Positions 48,524-56,135 of a stretch of 64,000 bases of DNA are shown piece by piece. Within the stretch, counting starts at the first letter, position 1. Each line of letters begins with the position of its first letter. Below the pieces are notes generated by a model that saw only the letters and a program-made list of their open reading frames with translations, did not search any database and was not told the origin of the DNA. A program made the position numbers and the translations under genes. Source of the stretch: Arthrobacter sp. SLBN-112 (lineage in GTDB: Bacteria; Actinomycetota; Actinomycetes; Actinomycetales; Micrococcaceae); the NCBI RefSeq assembly GCF_030944625.1, contig NZ_JAUSXY010000001.1, positions 3,534,001-3,598,000 of the forward strand, in the 5' to 3' direction.

Positions 48524-48550
48524 TGAATGCGCTGAACGTCAGTTCATTCA
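48524..48550. promoter_or_regulatory. interrupted inverted repeat upstream of pheS
   Basis: The arms TGAATG..CTGA and TCAG..CATTCA lie around a 3-base centre, in the gap between divergent pheS and the HExxH-protein gene. It may be an operator or a leader hairpin; no regulator can be named. Confidence 0.4.
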
Positions 48551-48618
48551 ATGACCAGGTCAGGGCTCGCCGGCAGGACCGGCGGCCACTGCCCTCCAGT
48601 CTAGTTGAACCCTCCGGC

Positions 48619-48624
48619 TACCAT
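48619..48624 (+). promoter_or_regulatory. -10 hexamer TACCAT for a leaderless mRNA
   Basis: TACCAT ends six bases before the ATG at 48631, and no ribosome-binding site is seen. Confidence 0.45.
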
Positions 48625-48630
48625 GGCCTC

Positions 48631-49086
48631 ATGACTTTGCGGCAGCGCGCGGGTATCCAACACGGCCCGACGACGGCCCAGCGGCTCAGGCGGGCAGCGA
48701 ACCTCCTTAACGGGAGCACCCTGGCCGGGCTCGCCGTCGCCCTCGCCGCACGGACGCGGATGAGCCGAGGACCGCGCGGCATTGTCATTGCGGCCGGGTA
48801 CCGCTGGCGGCTTCCGGCCGCCCGAGCCTTCACGCTGGGCAACGTGGTGTTGTACCGCGGTTCGGCTGCTGACCTGTTGTCCCGGCCGGCTCTGCTGGGT
48901 CATGAGGAACGGCACTGCAGCCAGTACGCCTGGTGCCTTGGCTTCCCCTTCCTCCCCCTCTACCTGGCTGCGGCCGGCTGGTCCGTCCTGCGGACCGGAA
49001 ATCCGGGCACGGCGAATATCTTCGAACGCAGGGCCGGGCTGGCCGCCGGCGGCTACCCTGCTCCGGCGGGGAGTGCGGTCCAATGA
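48631..49086 (+). CDS. small HExxH-containing protein of unknown function
   Basis: This 151-residue protein has GHEERHCSQYAWCLG at about residues 90-104, an HExxH motif that could bind zinc. A hydrophobic stretch (FPFLPLYLAAAGWSVL) follows and a further Glu/Arg (IFERRAG) comes about 30 residues later. I do not recognise the family. It overlaps the SIMPL gene by ATGA, so the two are translationally coupled. It may be a membrane-associated protease-like or merely structural protein; the motif is the only clue. Confidence 0.65.
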   Translation: MTLRQRAGIQHGPTTAQRLRRAANLLNGSTLAGLAVALAARTRMSRGPRGIVIAAGYRWRLPAARAFTLGNVVLYRGSAADLLSRPALLGHEERHCSQYAWCLGFPFLPLYLAAAGWSVLRTGNPGTANIFERRAGLAAGGYPAPAGSAVQ

Positions 49087-49739
49087 GCCGGCCGGACCAG
49101 GCCCCCGGGGATACCGGCACAGTCACCGTTACAGGGACCGGGTGGGCAGAGGCGCCGCCTGATCTGGTGACGGTTTCCGTGGCGGTGGAGTGCCGCGCGC
49201 AGTCGGTGGAGGAAGCGTATGCGGCGGCCGGACAGAGCCTTTCCACAGTGGCCGCGGCGCTCCGGGACCACGGCATTGGCCCGGCCGACCTCCGGACGAA
49301 CGGGCTGTCGGTACGGGCCGACCTCGCGTGGCGGGACGGCGAAGGCCAAAAACTCGTGGGCTACGTTGCAGGCGGCAGCCTCGCCGTCAGGCTGAGGGAC
49401 GTCGGGAGCGCCCCGGCCGCCATCTCCAGGGCCATTGAGTCAGGCGGAGACGACGTCCGGCTCGACAGCCTGCAACTGGTCCTTTCCGATGACCCCGCCG
49501 CCCGCGCTCAGGCCAGGGAGGCCGCTTGGCAGGACGCGTTCCGCGCGGCCGCCCAGTTCGCCTCGCTCGCTTCAGCCGGCCTGGGCCGTGTGCTGTCCGT
49601 GACGCACCAACGGGGTGCTCCGGGCCCGGTACCGGTTGCCGGCTTGCAGCGGGCATCCACGGTGGAAGGGCCGGCCATCGAATCCGGCACGAACAGGGTG
49701 GAGGCCGGCGTGACGGTCACCTGGGAGCTGCTGCACTAG
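49083..49739 (+). CDS. SIMPL-domain (DUF541) protein
   Basis: This 218-residue protein has the DUF541/SIMPL pattern: VTVTGTGWAEAPPDLVTVSVAVE at the start, VEEAYAAAGQSL, a mid-domain GYVAGGSLAVRL and a C-terminal AGVTVTWEL strand. No signal peptide is visible, unlike many exported relatives. Family members are linked to oxidative stress or are periplasmic oligomers; the function here is unknown. It is coupled to the HExxH gene in front. Confidence 0.82.
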   Translation: MSRPDQAPGDTGTVTVTGTGWAEAPPDLVTVSVAVECRAQSVEEAYAAAGQSLSTVAAALRDHGIGPADLRTNGLSVRADLAWRDGEGQKLVGYVAGGSLAVRLRDVGSAPAAISRAIESGGDDVRLDSLQLVLSDDPAARAQAREAAWQDAFRAAAQFASLASAGLGRVLSVTHQRGAPGPVPVAGLQRASTVEGPAIESGTNRVEAGVTVTWELLH

Positions 49740-49786
49740 CTGGCGCCGCCTGCCGGATCCCTTCCACCGCGCGCCGCCCTTGACTT

Positions 49787-49810
49787 CCATTCGAACATGT
49801 TTTCGAATGG
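49787..49810 (+). promoter_or_regulatory. LexA/SOS-box-like palindrome
   Basis: The perfect 9-bp arms CCATTCGAA and TTCGAATGG surround CATGTT. The inner part, TCGAAC-ATGT-TTTCGA (49791-49806), matches the actinobacterial SOS box TCGAAC-N4-GTTCGA at 11 of 12 positions. It ends six bases before the radical-SAM ATG at 49816. Confidence 0.7.
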
Positions 49811-49815
49811 AGACC

Positions 49816-50931
49816 ATGAGATGGGAAGCGCAAACACTGGTGCCCGCGCAGGACGCCACAAGCGGGGCCGCTCCGGCATTGCTGCCGCTGGCCGGCTTGG
49901 TCCGCTCCGTCACCACTCCCGAATTCGCCGGCATCACGTTCCACGAGGTCACCGCAAAATCGGTGCTCAACAGGGTCCCGGCGGGGTCGAAGATGCCTTT
50001 CGAGTGGACGGTGAATCCCTATCGCGGCTGCAGCCACGCCTGCGTGTACTGCTTCGCCAGGAAGTCCCACACGTACCTGGATTTCGACGCCGGCATGGAC
50101 TTCGACAGCCAGGTGGTGGTCAAGGTCAACGCAGCGGAGATCCTTCGGAAGGAAGTGAACAAGGCGTCCTGGACGCGCCAGCAGGTGGCGCTTGGCACCA
50201 ACACCGACCCCTACCAGCGGGCCGAGGGACGGTACCGTCTCATGCCGGGAATCATCTCCGCCCTGGCCGATTCCGGCACTCCCCTGTCCATCCTCACCAA
50301 GGGCACCTTGCTGTCGCGGGATATCCCCCTGCTGAAGAGTGCCGCCACGCAGGTGCCGGTGGGGCTGGGAATCTCGCTGGCCATGACCGATGAAGCCCTC
50401 TCGGAGGCCATCGAACCGGGCACCCCCGGGCCCAGGGCGCGGCTGAGACTGGTGTCCCGGCTGCGCGAGGCCGGACTGCCGTGCGGTGTGATGGCCATGC
50501 CCATCCTGCCGTGGCTTTCCGACAGTGACGAAGCCCTGGATTCGCTCTTCAGCTCCCTGGCGGCCGCCGGCGCAACGGGAGTCACTGCGGGTGCGCTGTA
50601 CCTGAAACCCGGAACCAGGGAGTGGTTCATGAAGTGGATAGCGGCCAACCACCCCGAACTGGCGGGACGCTACCGGCGGCTTTACGGGACAGGGTCCTAC
50701 GCCTCCAAGGAATACCGCACCTGGCTTGCCGCCAAAGTCCGGTACTTCAAGGCACGCCACGGTTTCTCCCATTCCTCCGGCTTCAGCCACCGGGACCTGG
50801 ACAGCCGCGACCTGGACGATCCCCGTGCCGAGGAAGCCCAATATCCGGCCGGCAGCATTCCCGCCCCCGCCAAGGACAGCGCCCCTGACGTTTCCGCTTC
50901 CCGGCCCTCTCAACAGGACGCGCTCTTCTAG
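49816..50931 (+). CDS. radical SAM protein of the Rv2578c family
   Basis: This 371-residue radical-SAM enzyme has its [4Fe-4S] cysteines in RGCSHACVYCFARKSH. The SPL-like neighbours FDSQVVVKVNA, LGTNTDPYQRAEG and SILTKGTLLSRD are well conserved. The reaction is unknown to me; distant similarity to spore photoproduct lyase and the SOS box in front suggest a DNA-damage connection, which is inference. I choose the ATG at 49816 (MRWEAQ) because an earlier ATG lies inside the SOS box. It is probably monocistronic and ends in a short repeat region. Confidence 0.85.
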   Translation: MRWEAQTLVPAQDATSGAAPALLPLAGLVRSVTTPEFAGITFHEVTAKSVLNRVPAGSKMPFEWTVNPYRGCSHACVYCFARKSHTYLDFDAGMDFDSQVVVKVNAAEILRKEVNKASWTRQQVALGTNTDPYQRAEGRYRLMPGIISALADSGTPLSILTKGTLLSRDIPLLKSAATQVPVGLGISLAMTDEALSEAIEPGTPGPRARLRLVSRLREAGLPCGVMAMPILPWLSDSDEALDSLFSSLAAAGATGVTAGALYLKPGTREWFMKWIAANHPELAGRYRRLYGTGSYASKEYRTWLAAKVRYFKARHGFSHSSGFSHRDLDSRDLDDPRAEEAQYPAGSIPAPAKDSAPDVSASRPSQQDALF

Positions 50932-50987
50932 CGGGTCCTGTTTCCAGCGGGTCCTGTTTTTACGGATCCTCTTTTAGCGGGTCCTGC
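50930..50987. repeat. 16-bp repeats AGCGGGTCCTGTTT between convergent genes
   Basis: Copies start at 50930, 50946, 50962 (degenerate) and 50976. The first overlaps the radical-SAM stop codon and the last the stop of the convergent MutT gene. Confidence 0.75.
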
Positions 50988-51420
50988 CAAGCGGCGATGC
51001 CACCGAGTCCAGCAAAGCCCTGACGATCGGAAAATCCGCCGGGATCCATGGCAGGCCCAGGACCGCTTCCCGGTCCCGGAGGTCCACCCACAGCAGTTCG
51101 TCATGGTCTTCAAGGGGCCGCGGTTCGCCGACGCTGACCTCCGCGAACCAGACCCGCATGCTTGCCCGCTCGTTCAACGGCCAGCCATCGGAAGCCTCCG
51201 CCGGCAGTTCGGGTCCGAGCCGGACACCGATCCCGAGTTCCTCTGACAGTTCCCGCATCAGCGCGGCCTCGGGTTCCTCGCCGGGCTCAACCTTGCCGCC
51301 CGGGAACTCCCACAGCCCGGCCAGGTGCTCCGGCGCACTCCGCCTGGCCACCAGCAGGGCCGCCGGATCCGCCAGCTTGTCTACGATGGCTCCGCCCACA
51401 ACCTGAATCAGTCCAGTCAC
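50974..51420 (-). CDS. mutT: MutT-type 8-oxo-dGTP diphosphatase
   Basis: This 148-residue NUDIX protein has the classical MutT layout: GLWEFPGGKVEPGEEPE followed by RELSEELGI, and the C-terminal LVDL-like WVDLRDREA. It sanitises the nucleotide pool by hydrolysing 8-oxo-dGTP. The start is GTG at 51418-51420; TAGAAT six bases upstream and no Shine-Dalgarno sequence indicate a leaderless message. It is the third NUDIX gene in the window. Confidence 0.88.
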   Translation of the reverse strand: MTGLIQVVGGAIVDKLADPAALLVARRSAPEHLAGLWEFPGGKVEPGEEPEAALMRELSEELGIGVRLGPELPAEASDGWPLNERASMRVWFAEVSVGEPRPLEDHDELLWVDLRDREAVLGLPWIPADFPIVRALLDSVASPLGRTR

Positions 51421-51426
51421 CGGCCC

Positions 51427-51432
51427 ATTCTA
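51427..51432 (-). promoter_or_regulatory. -10 hexamer TAGAAT for leaderless mutT
   Basis: TAGAAT ends six bases before the GTG start; no ribosome-binding site is visible. Confidence 0.5.
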
Positions 51433-51577
51433 TGGTCCACAATGGAATGTCCCGGAACAGCGTTCCCGCCTGAGGGAATAGGTGCTGCCCGCCAGGGGTT
51501 TGCGACTCTGTCCGGACGTTCCTGCCCCACTGCCGTGGCATCCGGTCCTATCACCCATACCCTCAAGAAGCAGGCTT

Positions 51578-52786
51578 ATGAGCAGCGTTCTGTCCCAGTC
51601 CACGGCAGCCCCCGCCAAGACCCCGAATCTTGGCATGGCCATCTTTGCGCTGGCCATGGGCGGGGTAGGCATCGGCGTCACCGAGTTCACCATGATGGGC
51701 CTGCTGAGGGAGGTGGAGCAGGGCCTGGCGGTCACCACCCCCCAAGCCGGCTACCTGATCTCCGCCTACGCCCTGGGCGTGGTGGTCGGCGCTCCCCTGC
51801 TCGCCGTCGTCGGGGCCAAACTGCCCCGCAAGTACCTTGCGCTGGGGCTCCTGCTGTTCTTTACCGTTGCCAACCTGAGCTCGTTCATAGCCCCGGACTA
51901 CGGGTCCATGCTCGTCTCAAGGTTCGCCGCAGGGCTGCCGCACGGAGCGTTCTTTGGGGTAGCCGCCGTGATTGCCGCTTCCCTGGTGCCGCCGACGCGG
52001 CGGGGCTGGGCCATCTCCATGGTGATGGCCGGCCTCAGCATTTCCAACGTCGTTGGAGTGCCCTTCGCCACCTGGCTGGGGCAGGCCTTCGGCTGGCGCC
52101 TGCTGTTCATCCTGGTGGGATGCATCGGACTGCTGGCCCTGGTGCTGGTCTGGATTTTCGTGCCCTTCCAGAAGGCACACCCGGATGCAAGCATCCGGCG
52201 CGAACTCGGTGCGCTGAAACGGCTCCAGGTATGGCTTGCGCTCCTGGTGGGGATCGTGGGGTTTGGCGGCTTCTTCGCCACCTACACGTACATCGCCCAC
52301 ACCATGACCAATGTGGCAGGAATTCCCTCGTCCCTGATCCCGGTGGTGGTGGCGCTCTACGGCCTGGGCATGGTGGCCGGGAACATCATCGGCGGCAGGC
52401 TGGCCGACAAATCGGTGATGGGCACCCTCTACCGGGTCCTGCCCGCCATAGCCATTGCCCTGGTGCTCTATGCTGTGGCAGCACACTGGGCATGGAGCGC
52501 CCTGGTCATGGTGTTCGTGGTGGGGGCATCCGGTTCCATGCTGATCCCCGCCCTGCAGACCCGACTGCTGGATGCCTCACCGGATGCGCCGTCGCTTGCG
52601 TCCTCGCTCAACCATGCCGCCCTCAATGTCGCCAATGCCCTCGGAGCATTCCTCGGCGGCCTCGTCATCGCCCTCGGCTGGGGCTTCGTGGCCCCGGCGC
52701 TGGTAGGCGCCGTACTCGCCGTCCTCGGCTTCGGCGTCGCGCTGCTGAGCGGCCTGCTGGAACGCAAGCGGCCGCTGGCAGCCTGA
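51578..52786 (+). CDS. MFS transporter, DHA1-type drug/arabinose efflux family
   Basis: This 402-residue 12-helix transporter starts GMAIFALAMGGVGIGVTEF and has the motif after helix 2 (LPRKYLALGLLL) and the antiporter region in helix 5 (GVPFATWLGQAFGWR). It belongs with AraJ/YdhP- and Cmx-like efflux proteins; the substrate is unknown. The ATG at 51578 follows AAGAAGCAGG. The 51433-51577 spacer separates it from divergent mutT and holds an imperfect inverted repeat (CATTCTAT and ATGGAATG, 51426-51449) that could be an operator. Confidence 0.85.
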   Translation: MSSVLSQSTAAPAKTPNLGMAIFALAMGGVGIGVTEFTMMGLLREVEQGLAVTTPQAGYLISAYALGVVVGAPLLAVVGAKLPRKYLALGLLLFFTVANLSSFIAPDYGSMLVSRFAAGLPHGAFFGVAAVIAASLVPPTRRGWAISMVMAGLSISNVVGVPFATWLGQAFGWRLLFILVGCIGLLALVLVWIFVPFQKAHPDASIRRELGALKRLQVWLALLVGIVGFGGFFATYTYIAHTMTNVAGIPSSLIPVVVALYGLGMVAGNIIGGRLADKSVMGTLYRVLPAIAIALVLYAVAAHWAWSALVMVFVVGASGSMLIPALQTRLLDASPDAPSLASSLNHAALNVANALGAFLGGLVIALGWGFVAPALVGAVLAVLGFGVALLSGLLERKRPLAA

Positions 52787-52794
52787 TCCCGCCC

Positions 52795-53748
52795 TCAGGC
52801 GCCCGGAACCGTTGCGGACGGTTCCTTTCCGCTGTCGGCCGTGCGGTGCAGGTCCGGCTCCAGGTAAATCACGCGTGCAATGGGCACTGCGGCCCGGATC
52901 CTCGCCTCGCAGTCATCGATGGCCGTGGCGATCTGCTCGCCGGTGGCGGAGCGGCTGACCGCGATCTTGGCCGCTACCAGAAGTTCTTCCGGGCCCAAGT
53001 GCAGCGTCTTGAGGTGGATGATGCGGCCCCCGTCCGATTCGATGGCAGCCCGGATCCGTTCCACGTCTTCTTTCGTGGCAGATTCGCCCAGCAGCAGGGA
53101 CTTCGTTTCAAGGGCCAGCACCACGGCGATGGCCACCAGCAGGAGGCCGATCATGCCCGTGCCGGCGGCGTCCCACACTCCGTTGCCGGTCAGCAGGGTC
53201 AGGCTGACGCCTGTCAGCGCGAAGAGGAGGCCGAGGAGGGCACCGAAGTCCTCGAGCAGGATCACCGGCAGTTCGGGCTGCTTGGCGCTGCGCACAAACT
53301 TGACCCAGGATTGGTTGCCGCGCGTGTGGTTCGACTCCTTGATGGCGGTCCGGAAGGAATAAGACTCGGCGATGATGGCACCCACCAGGACCGCCAGCGG
53401 AACCCACCAGAAATCGCCTTCGATGCCGTGCGGATGCTGAAACTTCTGCCAGGCCTCGTAGAGGGCAAAAAGGCCGCCGACGCTGAACAACACGATAGAG
53501 ACGATGAAGGCGTAGATGTAGCGCTCCCGGCCATAGCCGAAGGGGTGCTCCGGGCTGGCGGCACGCTGTGACTTCTTGCCGCCAAGGAGCAGCAGCAACT
53601 GGTTTCCGGAGTCGGCCACGCTGTGGATCGCCTCGGCGAGCATCGACGAGGAGAACGTCAGCAGGTACGCCAGGAACTTCATGACGGCGATGGCCAGGTT
53701 GGCGGCCAGAGCCGCAACTATCGCCTTGGTACCACCATTTGCAGCCAC
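52795..53748 (-). CDS. cation diffusion facilitator family transporter
   Basis: This 317-residue CDF-like efflux protein has the metal site in helix 2 (EAIHSVADSGNQ) and the second half in helix 5 (EDFGALLGL), about five to six membrane helices, and a C-terminal cytoplasmic metal-binding domain. It resembles the FieF/ZitB relatives with a HPFGYGRERYIYAF loop; zinc or iron/manganese efflux is likely. The start is GTG at 53746-53748 behind GAGGTGAAG; a longer reading adds an atypical N-terminus. Its end is tail to tail with the MFS gene. Confidence 0.88.
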   Translation of the reverse strand: MAANGGTKAIVAALAANLAIAVMKFLAYLLTFSSSMLAEAIHSVADSGNQLLLLLGGKKSQRAASPEHPFGYGRERYIYAFIVSIVLFSVGGLFALYEAWQKFQHPHGIEGDFWWVPLAVLVGAIIAESYSFRTAIKESNHTRGNQSWVKFVRSAKQPELPVILLEDFGALLGLLFALTGVSLTLLTGNGVWDAAGTGMIGLLLVAIAVVLALETKSLLLGESATKEDVERIRAAIESDGGRIIHLKTLHLGPEELLVAAKIAVSRSATGEQIATAIDDCEARIRAAVPIARVIYLEPDLHRTADSGKEPSATVPGA

Positions 53749-53946
53749 GGGGGCTTCACCTCTTCGCCGGTTCTTCGCTGTTGGATGGTGCAGGATCCCG
53801 CCGTGGCCCCATCCCGTCAATACCGGACCCGGGCGGCCCCCTAACGATGCAGCAACGGCGCCGGCCCGGCTACTGACTTTGCAGGGTGCTTATGTTAGCT
53901 TGAGGCACATCGGGACTATTAATCCCGGTCACAATAAGGAGGAGAC

Positions 53947-54222
53947 ATGGGTTTTCTTGCTTGGATTATTTTGGGCCTGATTGTCGGGGCCATCGTTAAG
54001 GCCGTTATGCCCGGACGGGTTGGCGGCGGCTGGGTCACCAGCCTCATCCTTGGTGTTGTTGGTGCCATTGTTGGCGGCTGGATCGGCAGCCTCCTTTTCG
54101 CCAAGGGCGATATGGGCTTCTTCGACCTCGGCACGTGGATTCTCGCTATCGTCGGTGGCCTCCTTGTCGCCGGCATCTACGGATTCGTCACCGGCCGCGG
54201 AAAAGCAACCCGCGCGCCCTGA
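53947..54222 (+). CDS. GlsB/YeaQ/YmgE family stress-response membrane protein
   Basis: This 91-residue protein has three Gly-rich membrane helices (FLAWIILGLIVGAIVKAVMPG, then WVTSLILGVVGAIVGGWIG, then LGTWILAIVGGLLVAGIYGF) typical of the transglycosylase-associated family. Members are stress-induced, with unclear function. The ribosome-binding site AAGGAGGAG is strong. Just upstream is a small hairpin, CGGGA/TCCCG. The 53749-53946 gap holds the divergent promoters. Confidence 0.9.
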   Translation: MGFLAWIILGLIVGAIVKAVMPGRVGGGWVTSLILGVVGAIVGGWIGSLLFAKGDMGFFDLGTWILAIVGGLLVAGIYGFVTGRGKATRAP

Positions 54223-54247
54223 CCACTCTGTAACCACATAACCAACG

Positions 54248-54274
54248 GGCCCCGGATCTCCGGGGCCTTTCTTT
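54248..54274 (+). terminator. intrinsic terminator after the GlsB-like gene
   Basis: GGCCCCGGA and TCCGGGGCC form a 9-bp stem with a 2-base centre, followed by TTTCTTT. Confidence 0.88.
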
Positions 54275-54315
54275 GTGCCCGGCGGCACTGGTGCCACCCC
54301 GCCGTCGCCCGTCCC

Positions 54316-55242
54316 TTAGCCTGCGGGGACTGGTTCCGCGGCTGTCCCGTGCCGGCGCTGGGACCTGGCGCTGGCGTACAGGCAGACGGTGGCGGCGGTC
54401 CCCAGGTTCAGGCTCTCGGCATCGCCGTAGACCGGGACAGCCACCCGGTGGTCAGCCAGGCCCAGTTCTTCCTCCGACAATCCCTGTGCCTCGTTGCCGA
54501 AAAGCCAGGCGGTTGGCTCCGCCAGGTCGAACACGGAATCCGGGCCTTGCCCGGTCAGCCTGCGGCGGGCGCTCTCATCCTGGAGCACGTCCAGGTCCAG
54601 TTGTCCGTAACCATCCGCGGCCAGGATGCCGATGCCGCGGGATTTGCAGGCCGCTGCAAGTTCCGCCGGGTCCACGGCCAGGACAACGGGCAGGTGGAAC
54701 AGGGAACCCGCGGTGGAACGGACTGCCTTGGGGTTGTAGATATCAACGCTGGACGTGGTGAAAACGACGGCGTCCGCGCCGGCGGAATCTGCTGCGCGCA
54801 ATACCGTTCCAGCGTTCCCGGGGTCCCGGACCTGGCAGAGCACGGCAACCAGGCGCGGGCCGGCGTCGATCACGTCCGCCAGGGAGACGTCCACGAACCG
54901 GCAGACGGCGACGATTCCCTGCGGATTGACCGTGTCCGCCATGGCCGCCAGGACTTCATCGGTGGCCAGCCGCGCGCTGGTCCCTTCGGCAAGCTCCTCG
55001 AACTCTGGAAACCGGTCCAGGCAGCTTTCGCTGGCAAAGACTTCCGTGACGATGCCCGGGGCTCCGGCCGCAAGGCGCTGCTGGTGCAGCTTGAGTGCCT
55101 CGCGCACCGCCTGTGGCCCCTCTGCAAGGAACTGGCCCCGTTTTAAACGGGCCGGGCGCCCTGCAAGCTTTGCCACGTCCCTGACCCGATCGGCTCGGGG
55201 ATTGGAGAGTGGAAAATCTTGCGGGCGCCCGGTTTCGTTCAT
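54316..55242 (-). CDS. TrmH/SpoU-family RNA 2'-O-methyltransferase (TsnR-like)
   Basis: This 308-residue protein has an N-terminal substrate-binding domain (KLAGRPARLKRGQFLAEG) and a C-terminal SPOUT knot with motif 1 (QVRDPGNAGTVLRAAD), motif 2 (TAWLFGNEAQGLSEEE) and motif 3 (ESLNLGTAATVCLY). It probably methylates 23S rRNA; the exact site is unknown. It lies beside rplT as in mycobacteria. The ATG at 55240-55242 is preceded by TACAGT six bases upstream, so it is probably leaderless and not dependent on the infC transcript. Confidence 0.9.
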   Translation of the reverse strand: MNETGRPQDFPLSNPRADRVRDVAKLAGRPARLKRGQFLAEGPQAVREALKLHQQRLAAGAPGIVTEVFASESCLDRFPEFEELAEGTSARLATDEVLAAMADTVNPQGIVAVCRFVDVSLADVIDAGPRLVAVLCQVRDPGNAGTVLRAADSAGADAVVFTTSSVDIYNPKAVRSTAGSLFHLPVVLAVDPAELAAACKSRGIGILAADGYGQLDLDVLQDESARRRLTGQGPDSVFDLAEPTAWLFGNEAQGLSEEELGLADHRVAVPVYGDAESLNLGTAATVCLYASARSQRRHGTAAEPVPAG

Positions 55243-55248
55243 ACAAGA

Positions 55249-55254
55249 ACTGTA
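55249..55254 (-). promoter_or_regulatory. -10 hexamer TACAGT for the leaderless methyltransferase gene
   Basis: TACAGT ends six bases before the ATG; it is the same hexamer and spacing as in front of mpg. Confidence 0.5.
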
Positions 55255-55311
55255 GTAGCTGCTGCCACCTGTTCCTGACCGGCCCCTCAGGCGAGGAGCA
55301 GTGCGCGGCTG

Positions 55312-55701
55312 CTAGGCTGCGGCGACCTTCTTGGCGGAGGTGTCGGCCGGCAGTGAGTCCTTGGCCACCTGGACCAGTGCGGCGAACGCATTGGCGTCCG
55401 ATACGGCGAGCTCGGCCAGCATGCGGCGGTCAACCTCGACCTCAGCGGCCTTCAGGCCCTGGATCAGGCGGTTGTAGGTGAGACCGTTGGCGCGGGACGC
55501 AGCGTTGATGCGCTGGATCCACAGGCGGCGGAAGTCGCCCTTCTTCTTCTTGCGGTCACCGTAGCTGTACACAAACGAGTGCAGCAGCTGCTCTTTGGCC
55601 TTGCGGTACAGGCGCGAACGCTGTCCGCGGTAACCCTTTGCCCGCTCAAGGACAACCCGGCGCTTCTTGTGGGCGTTGACCGCCCTCTTCACACGTGCCA
55701 C
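55312..55701 (-). CDS. rplT: 50S ribosomal protein L20
   Basis: This 129-residue r-protein matches L20 throughout ([45 protein letters not shown]). The start is GTG at 55699-55701 behind AAGGAG; an upstream codon would add residues absent from L20. It is the third gene of infC-rpmI-rplT. Confidence 0.97.
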   Translation of the reverse strand: MARVKRAVNAHKKRRVVLERAKGYRGQRSRLYRKAKEQLLHSFVYSYGDRKKKKGDFRRLWIQRINAASRANGLTYNRLIQGLKAAEVEVDRRMLAELAVSDANAFAALVQVAKDSLPADTSAKKVAAA

Positions 55702-55819
55702 GTGCGTACTCCTTCGAAAATCTGATCCCAAGCATCTGTTGCCGGAAATCCGGCGGCCTGAGAAGGCTGTTTGGCAGAAGACGAACCGCCAGGGGGCGGC
55801 CCATCAATAAACTTGGAAA

Positions 55820-56014
55820 CTAGATGCCGAGCATCTTCCGGATGACCTTGGCGTCGCCCTTGAAGACGATCTTGTCGCCGGCGAGGCGGCGGGTCAGGCG
55901 GCTGGACTTGTGCTCCAGGTAGTGGCGGCGGTTGGCCTGCTGGCGGCGCAGCTTGCCGCTGCCGGTCAGCTTGAAGCGCTTCTTAGCACCACTGTGGGTC
56001 TTCATCTTCGGCAT
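55820..56014 (-). CDS. rpmI: 50S ribosomal protein L35
   Basis: This 64-residue r-protein starts [15 protein letters not shown] and contains [18 protein letters not shown], typical of L35. The gap to rplT is about 118 bases. Confidence 0.97.
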   Translation of the reverse strand: MPKMKTHSGAKKRFKLTGSGKLRRQQANRRHYLEHKSSRLTRRLAGDKIVFKGDAKVIRKMLGI

Positions 56015-56102
56015 GGGAACCGATCTCCTTACGTTTCTGCGGGCCCTGGGGCCGGCAGTTCTATCGCGCAGCCGCCCCTGCGGGCAGCATGCTGGTTGTT
56101 GA

Positions 56103-56128
56103 CTGCCGGAGGGCGTAACCTCCGGCAG
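56103..56128 (-). terminator. 10-bp hairpin between infC and rpmI
   Basis: CTGCCGGAGG and CCTCCGGCAG form a perfect stem with a 6-base loop, eight bases after the infC stop. There is no T-tract, so it may act as a processing or partial-attenuation site rather than a full terminator. Confidence 0.6.
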
Positions 56129-56135
56129 CTGTGAA

